DNA from: Piper betle
Taxonomy: Eukaryota > Streptophyta > Magnoliopsida > Piperales > Piperaceae
NCBI GenBank assembly: GCA_033002965.1
Contig: JAURVB010014451.1
Coordinates: 1 to 64,000, forward strand
Length of the DNA stretch: 64,000 nt
Direction: 5' to 3'
In this document: piece by piece, positions 13,701-26,130 of the stretch
Position numbering within the stretch: position 1 is the first letter of the stretch
How the letters are laid out: each line of letters opens with the position of its first letter
The notes under the pieces: model-generated
The model's input: the letters and a program-made list of their open reading frames with translations, nothing else
Database searches by the model: none
Told to the model about the DNA's origin: nothing
Made by a program: the position numbers and the translations under genes

Positions 13701-16700
13701 TTTGTTGAGATTCAAATAAGCCAGTGCATTAAGACCTGTGATCATTATCAAACACAATGACTCAAAATGAAGTTCCCCAGAATTAACAATGTACAATTAC
13801 TTATCTACCATCATAGAGTGCCTGCCATTTCATATAAAAGGCGCCTTCCTAAAATGTTAAACAGCCTATTTTTAGGGTAAGGAAGGAGGAGGAAGAGGAG
13901 TAGGAAGAAACAACAAGGAGAGAGGAAGGAGAGGAGGAGATGGGAGAAAATAGAGCGAGAAAAGGGAGACAGAGAAGGAGAAAGAGAAGGAGGAGGAGGA
14001 GGAGGAGGAGGAGGAGGAAGGAAAACAGAAGCAGTCAGCTGGAGGAGAACAAGGAAGAAGAAGAAAGATGGAAGGAGGAGACTGCATGAAGACTCTCTTT
14101 CATATACGCCAGAGATACAGTATCACACAGAGACTGATCTCTGGTTTTAATAACTACATAAGTTATCAATATGACATACATATTTCTTATTTCAGAAAGG
14201 AAATGCCATGATTATATCCTTTTCTTGAAGATGGAAGGAGGAGACTGAAGACTCTCTTTCATATAAGCCATAGATTCGGTATCACACACAGACAACAATC
14301 TCAGGTTTTAATAACTACATAAGTGATCAATATGAAATACAGATTTCTTATTTCAGAAAGGAAATGCCATGATTATATCTTTTCTTGAAAATGAAAAAAT
14401 TATAATCACGATAAAGGGTCTACACAGCAAAAGATTCAGCAGAAAAGTAAAGTGTGCTCTTCTAGGAGATCATAAGCACTGAAATGATTTTATATATCAA
14501 CAGATAGGACATAACGTTTGGTGGTTTTCCTGGCGTCTAGCACCACTTCATATCAATACTATTTTTCGTAAAGCTGTTTGATAAAATATCAAAACAAAAT
14601 CATAACTTAGTTAACAGTGAAGGTGAAAATAGCGGCAAGTTGGTATGATTTGGGTATTAGTAATGCCTATAAAAGCTATTAATTTGAGGCAACCACAGTG
14701 TGATTTGTATCACTGAATTGAAGTACCAAATAAAAGAATGAGAAAAGTGCTCATAATGCAGCATTGTCATCACTAAATGTGAACGCTAGCACTTTTCAAG
14801 AACTGATAATTCGTAGCAAACATTCAAGTATGACAAAGAGGGCAAAAAAAAAGGTAAAAAAATCCGACTAGGGTATGAGCTGACTTTTATTCCAGCAAAT
14901 TAGAAAGGGTAATGGAGCTTTTCCCTGATCTCTAGAGTGTAAACAATAAATATGAAGGAACCTTCATGCCCCACAAAAGAACGAACCTGAAATGGATTCT
15001 AGACAAGCAACAGTCACAGGGCATCCCTCCAGGTTTAACAAAACAAGTTTATGTAAACCTGCCACAAATCAAAACAAATGGCGAACCATCCATTAAAAAG
15101 CAGCAGATTCAACTGCTAACACATTTAAAAGAAAAAAGAGTACAACGAACATGATCATCACAAAAAATAAAGAACATTTAATATATATACCTTTCAAATG
15201 GGCAACACCCAAATCTGTAACCTTATTACAAGATATCTGTAGCTCCTTCATGTTCACTAACACTGAAACAAGAAACAGAGTAAACATACCAAACACAAAA
15301 TGCCAAACATACATGTTTAATTGGTGACTTCCACTCATGCTGAATAAACTTTCAAGCCTGAAGTAAGGATTGAACAGTACAATTTATATATATTACAGAA
15401 CAAAAAAAATGTCATGTAACATCTGCATATGTTTGCATTTTTAGCTTAATTGAAGGGCCCTTTCTTCATCAACAACATAATGAAAAATATTTTGCACCTA
15501 AGAAGTTACAACTATGCCCTTAAATGACTTGTTTAAAGACTTTTTTATGGCACCAGCAATGCCACAATGCATTTGTGCAATATGCTACACAATTCTAAAT
15601 AAAATTTAAAATTGTAAAAAATTCTTATGTTTATTATAATGAAGAGAAAATAGAGAAAGCTTGCCTGATATAGACTCTATGTCACCGTCAGTTACAGAAT
15701 TACAGCATCTGATGTTAAGAGATTCAAGTTTCTTCAAACCTTCAAAAGAATAAAAAAGTCCAATTAGAAACAATCTGTGTGCTCCATTACTCACAATAAA
15801 AGAGAAAAGACTGCATCTTCCTATTAGATTGATTCCCTCTGAGAACAAAAGTGAAAATAATTCATCAGCCAAGCCTAACACTAACATCATGCAGAAAGAA
15901 GTGATATAACAAACCTTTTAAATGAACCAAGCCTCCATGAATTTGTGGGCATCTCTCAAGATCCAAGTTTACCAAATTTACCAAGTATGCTAATGCGCTC
16001 ATTCCATCAGCTGTGATTGTGGTGCTTTTAAAACTCAAAGAAGTTAATCTTGAAAGATCTAAACAAAGACAACAATTAATCAATACAAAAATTAAGCAAA
16101 ATAAGTCTAACCATAAATGATCTAAACTGTCCAACTTAAATAACTTAAACTATACAAAAATCTAAAAATAAATAAAAAAAGAGGAGAGGAAAGGAAGGAG
16201 GGGGAGGGGTGTGGGGTGGAAAGAACTGACAAAGTTGACAATAAAAATTCTATGCCAGGTGTATACAAGTGTGTCCTGGTACCCCAATGTTAGGTAGGCT
16301 TCTAGGCATTTAAAGAAATCATAAGCCTATTATTGTGTAATTGGATATTAAGACAAAATGCAAATAATAACATCATCAAAGTTTAGACCCGAATAGGGTT
16401 TCTTATAAATAGTCGTTGTGATTGTAATTTCGGGGTATTGAAGGAAATGAAAATTTGGTTTTACAGCTTGATAAATTTTCCTGTTCTTCACACTGCCATT
16501 CAAGGAGGCTGGTATCCCTTGAACATGCTCCAAATCGAGCCTTGAAACAATGATTTGACCCTGAATCTATCCCTATATTCCTCAATCCACCATCTCCATT
16601 CCCTAATTTCTCCATTTTTCCCTCAACTTTGTTGAATCATCCTAAACAGTGATCTAACACCCAGCGACCTCATTCGTCCAAAATAACTTCATACCTTCAG

Positions 16701-18669
16701 GGGATCTTGCTCATAAATTCGAAAAACGTACACAAAGTGCTTTTTTTTCAAAATTTATAGATTTTGAGGAGTCAGCTGCTATTTGAAATTCTAGGTTGTA
16801 GACTAGGTTGTGGTAAGACAATCCATTGACTTAGTTACTTTTTTTTTTAACAATTTCTTCAATTTTGTTGGATTCTGCCAAACTCCTGTTCTTGCATCTT
16901 TTCTTCTATTTCACCAACATACCCCTCATCGCTTAACACCACCACATGCATGAAATATTTGCACATGACAGGCCAAAAGCCTTGAAAGGGTAAAACATTG
17001 AAAGCCAACTATACAAACTATAATTAGAAAGAAAAAAAATCTAAATAAAAAAAACAAGCACAGGAGTGATCAATCGCTGGTCAACCTGTAAAACTGATTA
17101 TCCTAACCTTGTAAGCAATTTGATCCTTTTTCGAGCATGCTGGTTCCATTTCAGCTTTAGTAGGTGGTGATAGGATCAAACTCCAAACAAGACCAAATAA
17201 AACCGAGATCAGAAAACCAAAGTTTCTTTGACCTGAAAGCTGAACACCCTTTCTCTAAGACTCTTCTTCAACCTGCCCCTCACAAGGCACTCTAGCTCTT
17301 CCTTCGGACAGAACCTCCAGCTTTCTGAACAGTTATCTCTCTCTAATGGCTTGGTAATAGTTCGGTACTTGTGGATTTGAGATGGTGTTTGCGGGCTTCG
17401 TTTCATGGTGATAAAGGTTATGAATGCCCACTTTGGGAGGAGCGACCATTTAGCAGATGAAGTCAAGCTTGTCACCATCAATAATCCCATCCTCACCATG
17501 GTGTACATGGAATGCACACAATTGATTACTTGACTCATCGATTAAATAAAATGTCTGGCAACTTTATACCGTCATCTACAATTGTTTTTTGGGTAGTTTT
17601 ATGTCTGTGGCAGTTGGCATTTCATGGATTGCTTCTATTAGCTTGTGCATTTTGGTCGTCAAGGTTTATGATTCTTTCCATGGCAGATTGGAGCTTCAAT
17701 AGTGGATGCCAAAGACCTCTCTTAACTCATCTCAAAAAGAGTTTTAAAATGTAGCAAAAGCAAAATGATGTAATCAATGGCTTTGATTCTAAACAAACAA
17801 AACCAAATACACTTGTAACTTCAGTTTGGTCCATTTTAACCCCAAATCAAGTTTGAAGAGTTAGTTTAAATGTTGGCAGGGAACCAAAACATTCTGATGC
17901 AAAAAATAAAAAAGAAAATAAAAGTTGGGTAAGAGAAGAATATGATACCAGAAATGGACAAAAGCCCATTATCTGTTATGCGGCCACAGTAATCAAGAGT
18001 AAGATTTTGAATGTTCAAGCAATCTTTCAGAAAAAGTAAACCAGAATTCGAGACATTAGATCCAGAGATATCAACAGATAGCAACGATGACCCCTGTGAA
18101 GAGATAGTATCCATCCAAGAGTCATCTACACCGGGGTAATATCCCAAATTTATATCCTGCACAATGGCAGAAAGTGTCATAACCTTCATGATATTACCAA
18201 ATTGGCAAGGAGAGAATTCATCATGATAATATTCATCTCAACAACGTGTATTACTTGGATAGCACAATCTCGAAAAACTTTAAGAGTAGTATCGGTCAAA
18301 CTTTGAGAAGACACCAATTCATTGAATATCTGCTGACTGATATCCCTTGGAAGCATGGATAAAGTACTGTACCTGTAGATTCCCTGCGCACAAAGTAAAG
18401 TGACTGCCTTAGTTCTCATACACTCCACTGCAGTTAAATACTAAAAGAGTACAAAGGCAAATGGCACATGCCTCGCATATTTTGCTCACACATATTTCCA
18501 TAAGAGAAGGACATTTACTTCTCTCATTGTGCAAGACAGTATTAGAACGAGGAGACGAGACTCCCAACCATTTTGAGCTCCTACTTTTAGCATATTTGGA
18601 GGACAGCCCCGTACACAGGCCATCTTCGTTAACTTGTTGGTTCCTCTTCCTCGAGCAAGCTCCGCCCAT
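7735..18669 (-). CDS. Leucine-rich-repeat protein of the RNI-like / F-box-LRR14-like plant family (577 aa)
   Basis: Fifteen coding exons on minus, in frame throughout: 18472-18669, 18255-18383, 17949-18156, 15915-16058, 15665-15739, 15191-15262, 14987-15058, 13664-13735, 13387-13458, 12232-12303, 11455-11526, 10161-10304, 8854-8925, 8011-8157, 7735-7919 (1734 nt, TAG stop). The protein starts MGGACSRKR, a Gly2/Cys5 pattern suited to N-myristoylation and palmitoylation, so membrane attachment is likely (inference). Residues about 72-90 (SMLPRDISQQIFNELV) look like a degenerate F-box. From about residue 110 to the end run some 18-19 tandem 24-residue cysteine-containing-type LRRs (for example NLSFTQISDCGLKKLSGL). 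It ends LPNLVNFRPE, as the family does. Closest remembered relatives are Arabidopsis At1g15740-like proteins of about 585 aa; their biochemical role is not known to me. The start was chosen at the conserved MGGACS, not the in-frame Met six codons upstream. Confidence 0.93.
9491..9546. repeat. Short tandem duplication
   Basis: The segment AAATTCAATAAACAGGGATC plus ATAA(G/A)ATG occurs twice in succession, about 28 bases per unit, within an LRR-gene intron. Confidence 0.8.
12488..13218. mobile_element. MITE-like insertion with imperfect inverted ends, in an LRR-gene intron
   Basis: The left end reads GGGGCTGTGAATTAGATTC. The right end read in reverse gives GGGGTTGGTGAAATTGTGAA followed by TTAGATTTACAC. 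Both share a GGGG start and a TGTGAATTAGATT(C/T)ACA block. The interior holds a CT/GA-rich stretch (12600-13060) with no credible gene. No clear target-site duplication was found, so the superfamily is open. It lies between coding exons 9 and 10 of the LRR gene. Confidence 0.4.
13870..14090. repeat. Purine-rich GGA/GAA tract
   Basis: About 220 bases almost entirely A and G on plus, including (GGA)n at about 13990-14020, inside an intron of the LRR gene (a polypyrimidine tract in the transcript). Low complexity; it creates spurious open frames on minus. Confidence 0.85.
14066..14389. repeat. Tandem duplication of about 163 bases in an LRR-gene intron
   Basis: Unit 1 (14066-14228) and unit 2 (14229-14389) share AGATGGAAGGAGGAGACTG, GACTCTCTTTCATATA and AGAAAGGAAATGCCATGATT at the same spacing, with only scattered differences. 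A local duplication between coding exons 8 and 7 of the LRR gene. Confidence 0.85.
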
Positions 18670-18734
18670 TGCCTTGAAACCGTCCAATAATAAATGTTAT
18701 TATACTCGGCCCTTCTGAGAAGAGCTTTGCTCAG

Positions 18735-18758
18735 TCAGCCCATGATAAAGAGTCTCAT
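18735..18758 (-). promoter_or_regulatory. Seven-codon upstream ORF in the leader of the LRR gene
   Basis: ATG to TGA encoding MRLFIMG, 66 bases before the main start, in the same leader exon (acceptor TTATTACAG at 18766-18774). Such a uORF could lower translation, but nothing here shows that it does. Confidence 0.45.
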
Positions 18759-18891
18759 ACCTTTGCTGTAATAAATAAAGAACATAAAAACGAACAAAAT
18801 AAAAATAACATTGTACTTGAAGTTGACAAAAAAATAATAACCTGGAAGGTACTTTTAACATGAATATGAGGTTGTAGCATGACTCCCTCAC

Positions 18892-20057
18892 GAAGAAAAA
18901 TTTCTCTGCCTCCTACGAAACCAACCACCATTCTGCATGTGACATTCTACCTTTTATTGCATGTTTGTTGCAGCCTTAAAAGATAAATAAACAAATTGCA
19001 ATCAGCTTTTAAGAAACTTTCCACATATATATTCAAAATATGTAAGAAGCACATAATGTACTTTGGATACCATAATCCCTACCGATCACATTTCAAACAA
19101 AATTACCAGGAAAAGACATTCATAAGTTAAAATATTCAGGGTAAAAAAGCCTTTGAAAAAATTTGTTGACATAGTCATCAATTCAACAACAATATTTCCA
19201 AGACAATCTTCAGCTTTTAAGTAATAGAAAGAACGCATTGACAAGATATCTTAGTCAAAGTTATATGGGCAGATTTGTATGGAATGCAGAGAAACGCAAG
19301 GAGACAACGACTAGAAAACTTTCTGCATTTATTTGCAAAAAAGGACAAACATTTCCGACAACCTCAGCTGGCCAATTTCAAGAACAGATTGCCGGTATGA
19401 CTCATCTACTTGTTTGAAACATAAACTACTGGGTGTAAACAACTGATTGCAGTGAAAAATACAACAAATATTACAGGTTTTGGTGTCCACCACGAGGCTG
19501 TTCGTCGTGCAAGGACAAGAAAAGCCCTAACAGGCTTTTGCATTTCACGTGTATTAACTAGCAACACCAAAAGAAAACGTAAAAGCACCTGCCCTTGCGA
19601 GAGGACCAAACAATGAGAAAGGATAGAAAGGAAAGAAAAGGAGGCATCAGCCTACGTCTTATTTTCAGTTTGGCCTCTTATTTTCAGTTTGACAGAAGGG
19701 GGAAAATCACATCTTTGGTTCATCTAGGCATGCTACTACAGTTTTAAGATTGGGTTCTCTTTCATCTCGTACTCAATAGCTTTACTCTTATTAAATTAGT
19801 GGTCCTCAAGGGAAATTTGTTGGTATTTAAAAGAGAAGTGCAAGATCACATTATCACAAACAACTATTGTGATAGAGGAAGTACACCTTATGTGCTTTCT
19901 TCTCCCTCTTAAAGGTGTCAAGGGCATGGGCCCTAAACGAGAATCTATGTATTTACAAATACCCATTTGTGCTTTGATGGACGGATGCCCTTTCCTCTTC
20001 TGACACCAACCCTCAACCAGGCTTGGAATAGGCAATGTAGAATAATTGACATAACTC
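18892..20057. other. Presumed leader-intron sequence of the LRR gene, no gene seen
   Basis: Between the leader exon at 18.77 kb and the LINE there is unremarkable non-coding sequence. A stretch at about 19980-20045 (GATGCCCTTTCCTCTTCTGA, then AATAGGCAATGTA) weakly resembles 29870-29915 (GATGCCCGCTCTTCCTGA, then GATCGGCAATGTA), suggesting an old dispersed repeat. Confidence 0.4.
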
Positions 20058-20072
20058 AATTATTATGCACTT

Positions 20073-23000
20073 TTTTTTCTTTTTTTTGATAAAGTAAAAT
20101 TTTGTTTCAAGAACCCCCAAAGGGGCAAAAAAAATACAAAGAGGAAAAGGGCTCTAAAGAGTCCTTACAAAGTTACATCCAAAAGTCCTAATGAAAATCA
20201 CAATGATCAAGAATTTTCTATTTTTATTTTAAGACTTCTGAAGAAGGATGTAGTTGATAAATAATAGATACAGCCAACGAACCATGGTGCATTTTGAGAT
20301 CTTCAAATTTTCTTTTGTTTTACTTGTACCAAATGGAAAAGACATAAGCGACAAAAAGGGGTTTTATAAGGAGACTTGCATGCTTGTTTTGCAGCTAAAA
20401 GGTGAGAAGCAAATTTATCTCTTCATCGAAGGAGTTGACTTGATTTAACATTTAACATGTTTCGAAGGACTAGCTTTCAAACTTGTTTATTATAAGAGCA
20501 TTTAAAGAATAAATGGTCTCTAGATTCCAAACAAACCTCGTAAAGAGAGCATCTGTTAGCAAAATGAAGTCCTTTCTTTTGAAGATTATCTAGAGTTAAG
20601 ATCCCATTTGACATGACCAACCAAGCAATGAACGCATGCCAGTTTGTTCGGTATTTAGACCGAACAAGAGGGTGTTATGACAGTCTTGAGAAGTTCCAAC
20701 AACTCTTGAAAGAAAATTTTCCTATAGAGGATAACCACCTTATGCTATCATCCGCATAAAATAAAAAAGGAATATTTTCACTTAAAAAATTTAGAGCTTC
20801 TTTTGTGCTCATAGTGTCAGAGAGAAGGGCCCAAGACCCAAAATGATGGATTGAGATATATAGTGGGAAGTATTTCCCCCAAGATTTGTAATAATCCGAT
20901 AACCAAGTCTTTGGATGAGGGGGTAATGATTAAGCTAAGGGTCAAGCCAAGTGAACGTATTCATGTCAGTGCCAATTTTATAGAAACAACTGTGGGCTAT
21001 TTTTCTCTTAAAAGAAATAATATTGTTTCAAGCATGAGACCCACAATTTGTGTTGACAATCCATATAGAACCACCATGTAAATAAACTTCATGAATCCAT
21101 TTCACCAACCCACAAACTATTTTTATTTGTTAACACTCACCAAAACAACTTTGCTAGTTCAGCTTCATTAACCTTAGAAATATCTTGGATACCAAGGCCC
21201 CCTTTTGATGAGGGCTTGCAAATCTCTATCCAGTTAACATTATGAAAACCCCTGGCATCAATATTCCCTCTTAACTAGAAGGAAAAGAACAATTTAGTAA
21301 AGAGCTTTTAAAAACGCTTTGAAAATGTGAAGGTGGGGCTCTAATAGTGAGATATGCTATTAAGAACGGATTTTAAGAGTTGGAGGTGGTTGTTATAAGA
21401 TATTAGATATGATTTCTATCCTTAAATCTTTGCTCTGATTTTATCAATGAGAGGAATACACATGGAATAAAAAGCTTCTTTGAACAAAGAGGCAGACCCA
21501 AATAACGAATAGGGAGCACTACAATGTGATAGCCAAGCAAACTATAAATGTCTTCTTTATGGATGCAAACATGGGAGAAGAATATGACATTTTTTATAAT
21601 ATTTGTTTTTAACCCTGAGAAGGTACCAAAGTCATGCAAAAAGATTTCATATTTTGTACCGAGAGAGGAGAGTCTTCGGAGAAAATCAAGAGATCATCGA
21701 CAAATATTAGGTAAGAGACATTTGGAGTACTCCTTGTCTAAGGATGAATGATAAGGCCTTTTGATACCTTGGATTCAAATATAATCGAGAGTGCTTCCAT
21801 ACAAAGAATGAAGAGGAGTGCCGAAAGAGGACAACCTTGTCGAAGACCACTTTTGTTTTTGAAACAACTAAAATTGCATCTATTTATCATGGAGCACTAA
21901 ATGATGGAATGGCTGTCACATTTCAGCATTGCTAACCTCAAGTCAACATAGACGCTTGTTGATCCAGTCAATTTGGGTCAAAAAGGACCAGATGAATAGA
22001 AGATCCCACAGCACTGTAGCGAAGGTCTTTCTCAGATGAAGCGTGCAAACAAAACCTTCATGGCCCCCTTCATTGACTGCAAATTCCTCATTGGTTCATG
22101 AGGCTGGAATAAGTTTATTTTCGTGTATATCCACCTAATCTTCAAGAATGTTGGCTGGTTTAAGCTAATCAAATAGGGTAAAATGAGAGCAAGCCAAGAA
22201 GCCATAATTTGGAGATGCATTTATAAACGAAATTAAATAAAGAAATAGGCCAAAGTGCATAAAAGATCTGGCATCTTAAATTTTCATAATGAGGGAAAGG
22301 AAGCAGTAATTTAGTGCCCGGAGCAGTATATCTTATTCGTAGAAGTGTTTGATGATCAATATAAAGTCTTTAACAACAATATCCTAGAAGAAAACAAAAG
22401 ATTCTTGAATGAAACAATCTGGGCCATAAGCTTTATTATTTAGCAGAGCATTTGCTAAGATGAGTTACGTAGGATCCATGGAGAGCATTTGCTAGGCCTC
22501 TTGGAAGAACAATTGAGCATTGCTCAATCTCACATTAATTTTGCCAAAAACCTCAATATTCCAAGTTTTTAAGGTTGGTTTAACACCTTGAAGTTTTTTA
22601 AAGAGATTAAATTGAGGATTTCCAACAATGTGAGCAGACTATGCATGTTAAACAATAACCTTGATCGAGTCATCTTTAAGCTACACAGTAAAGTAGAATG
22701 GTTTTGGACCAAAGGGCAGATAGTCCTCGACCTTAAAGAGAATAGGAGAACAATCGAACGATCCTAAAAGTAGACAATTAATATACCCGTTGGAAAATTT
22801 CATCCACCAAAGATTATTGCAAAGGCCTCTATCAAGTTTTTTGGAAAAAATAGTGTCATCAATATGTTTGTTACTCCATGTAAAATTAAAATTACAAGGA
22901 ATATTAATGAAATCCACTGAAAAGATGAAATTATTAAATTTCTCAAGATGCCAATGGGGAACATCAACACCACCCAGACATGCGTTATTATTTCTAATAT

Positions 23001-23585
23001 AGTTAAAGTCACCCGAGTGGATCCAAGGAAGCTGAATAGAGTGTTTGGCACATGAAAGATTTTGTCATAACTCTTGTCTCTGTTGGGTTGAGTTTGTAGT
23101 ATAAATGATATGAAATAAAATTCAAAGTCATCCTGAAGGTTCAACACTCAATAGTGGATAAACTGATCACTCTCTTGTAGCTTGGAGACTTTAAAAATTA
23201 CAAGGTTCCATAAAATTAGAATGCGACCAGAGGGGTCTGAAAAATAATTATGCTCAAGTTGTCATTCTCTAATAAAACCTCATTCGAGCTTATGAAAATT
23301 TGTAGCTTTAAGTTTTGTCTCACATAAGCCAGAGAGGGTCATATTTTCTTGAATTGCTAGATTGAAAACATCCAACCTCTTTTCTTGACGAGAAAGATCG
23401 CGTGCATTTTAAGCTCCCAAACTAGTCATAAAGAAAGAGGGGGCCGGGTTGTGAGCGGAGCTGGGGTGGAGCAGAGTGGCGGGGCTGGATTGGGGGGCTG
23501 GGCAAAACGGCCGAGGGGAGGAGCGGGCCTGGGGCTGGACTGGGCGGCGTGGCGGGGGGACCGAGCAATGGGGGCGAGTAGAGGG
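20073..23585 (-). mobile_element. L1-type LINE, 5'-incomplete and mutated
   Basis: Non-LTR retrotransposon read on minus. Target-site duplications flank it: AATTATTATGCACTT at 20058-20072 and AATTCTTATGCACTT at 23586-23600 (one mismatch in 15). The 3' end shows the usual plant LINE tail (a CCCCTTTGGGGGTTCTTG stretch, then TTTATC and an A-run broken by one G) at about 20073-20125. Coding remnants in order: endonuclease start (NARDLSRQEKR, about 23385), endonuclease interior (NFTWSNKHIDDTIFSKKLDR, about 22850), reverse transcriptase GLRQGCPLS (about 21830), active site FVDDLLIF (about 21690), and FSGLKTNI and RYLGLPL (21610-21490). Stops and frameshifts break the frame, no ORF1 is seen, and the 5' 150 bases are very GC-rich. 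Length 3.5 kb against roughly 5-7 kb for full elements. It sits in the presumed leader intron of the LRR gene. Confidence 0.9.
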
Positions 23586-24095
23586 AATTCTTATGCACTT
23601 TGTGTGAATTCTATTGCATGATTTATCTGTCTTACATTATCATCTAGTTTGGAAACTCCAATTTCCATAACATAAACGACAACCCCAAACCCACGACCCC
23701 ATCAATCAATAGCACCAAAGCTCAGGCTCACCATACAGCAGCCCAAAACTCAACATTTTCACCTCAGAACTTCACTTCAACAACAACCAATTCAAATATT
23801 AAAAAGAAAAACCCACACACACGGCCATGCACAATTGAGCGCAAATCCCCACCTCCACGATCTATCCGTGTGCACTGTATTATCTATGCTACAAAGACGG
23901 AGCACACCGCAATCATCAAACACCAACGCGCCCATCAATCAATCAATCAATCAATATCAAACAAGCGGAGCCAAACACAACTATCTCCACTCAACATGCA
24001 ATCATCAACGGCTGTAGACAGTGCAACGACATCATCCACACAGAAAACAACAAACGACAATTCGATGCATCAACCGAAAATCAGAAACAGCTCAC

Positions 24096-24230
24096 CTAAA
24101 ACTGAGGACGACGCCATCAACGGCGAGTTCGATCGATCGCCATGGCCGAATTCGGAGCCCGGGTATGGCGTGGGTGAGGGTTTGTTCTGTTCGGGGTGAT
24201 TGGAGTGAGGCGGAAGAAACAGAGGCGCGG
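24096..24230 (-). other. Probable first 5'UTR exon and promoter of the LRR gene
   Basis: A GC-rich island on minus ends in a strong donor, TTTTAG|GTGAGC (exon end 24096). The next good minus-strand acceptor is TTATTACAG before 18765, in the leader of the LRR gene. This would give a 5.3-kb leader intron. The right-hand limit (transcription start) is a guess. Confidence 0.45.
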
Positions 24231-24419
24231 GTGCCGAGCCGAGTCCGAAGCGGCTAGATGGCCGACGCGTGGAGGGTTGGAGTGACGTGGCGGATCGGGC
24301 GGGTGAAGTTCGGACGTGGACAGGGAATATGTGGGCCCGAAGAAAAGATCTTTTCGCCTTCTGTTTTGTTATATATTTTTGTTTGCGTGATCCTTTCACC
24401 AGTGGGCCCATGGCGATTA

Positions 24420-26130
24420 ATTAATCAATTAATCAATATTTATAAATCGAGCGTGATCTTGTTTCTTGTGCAAACTCGAGGCTCGTGTTTGTTAAGCTGA
24501 AGTTGTGATTTGCCATTTTGGCTTGGTTTAATTTGAATTGACTTGGTTAATATTTTAATTATCTGCAAAAAAATGTATATATTATTTTCATACCAACCAA
24601 ACATTAAAAACGTATTTTACTTGAACTTTACTTGTTCGTCTTTTAAATTTTAGTGCAGGTATTATTTTCTTGGTCGGTTTCATTTTGAACAAAGTTAAAG
24701 TCTTTTCGTATGTTGTCTTAAAAGATAACATTTTAAATATCATATTTAAGTATAATTAACACTCGAATAAAGGCATTTACTAGATTAATAAGATGGATTT
24801 TTTGCTTGAGTTTGACTCGTTTGTGTTAAATTATAGTTGATGTTATTAATATGGCTGAGTTAATTTGGGATGAGAGCAGTTTAAATCTATTTTTTATTTA
24901 TGTAATCCTTTGGTATAATTCACATAAACTTATTTTTTAAAACCTTTTTAATTTGTTAATATCGTATTAATATATTTTGTCTTTCATTGAATTGATATTG
25001 TTAGTTTAAATCATTAATAAATAGTTTTGCTATCTCATTACTTGATATAATATTCAAAAAATTAATATGAATATCTAAAATTTATTATCTTCTAGTTAGA
25101 TAAAAAAGTTTTTTACCCGGAGAAACCAATACTTTATCTTCTTCTTCCTTCCAGTTTTGTGAGGATAGTGCAAAATTAATTAATATATATCCACCAAACA
25201 TGTATGCCTTATGTTTTACCAGTCTCATAATATAACCACTAAAGGGTTACTTAATATATTATTTATAATTTAAAAGTATTTTGCAATATTCATGATTCAA
25301 AATATTTTCTCGTATAATAATTTAAATGTATTACACTTTGGGTGAAATCTATTTTTAAGATAAACAAAGTAGTTTGATGAAAAAAATAATTCATACTATG
25401 TTTTATTTTTTAATTTTTAAAATCACCTTAAAGGTCAAATCGTTTATTAAGCATTATATTGAAGTCGTGCCTTCAATTAATAAACTTTGGATTTAGCTTT
25501 TATTAACAAGAGATCTAACAATTTTGAGCATACATGGCGAAATCTCACTGACAAAGGCAACTATATCTCAACATAGTTGTCAAATATGATTTTCACCGAT
25601 TATGGCTTAAATTAAGCATAATTTTTTAATTATATTTATTACACACTAATTATCACTTTTAAATCACAAACAGACCAATTATCACTTTTAAATCACAAAC
25701 ATTATATTTTGGCATTAATAATAATTTACTAGGTTTGAATTTTTACAATCACATGGAAACTTTAAAGAATGTTATTTACACCGGTGAATTTGTACAGATA
25801 ACTTTACATTAACGAGTTAATGAGATTAATTTTTAAATATAATTATATTTACACAAATTTATACGATTTATAGTCTAAATCTAAAAAATAACAGTAGAAT
25901 GTTAATTAGATAACATATTTATTACCAGTATAAATTCACAGGATTGTGTGCCTAAAAACAAAATGATAAAAAGGATCTATACTAAATTTATAACTTAAAA
26001 TCCGGTAACAAGTGTAATCTCGTTTAAGGTAAAGTAATATTCGTACTCAACCTACTATTAAAACCTAATTAGATTAGATTCTTAATTTCACTAACCAAAC
26101 TTACCCTCCACGTGTCCAACTTAACGTCCA
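24420..26130. other. AT-rich spacer upstream of the ankyrin-DHHC pseudogene
   Basis: No gene or RNA is supported. A direct duplication CAATTATCACTTTTAAATCA occurs at about 25646 and 25678. The 5' part of the pseudogene (its usual N-terminal 35 or so residues and ATG) should lie here but is not recognisable. Confidence 0.6.

Noticed and set aside
24021..24411. Several short frames in the GC-rich block near 24 kb
   Set aside because: The block behaves as a leader exon/promoter (strong donor at 24095 on minus); none of the frames shows a domain.
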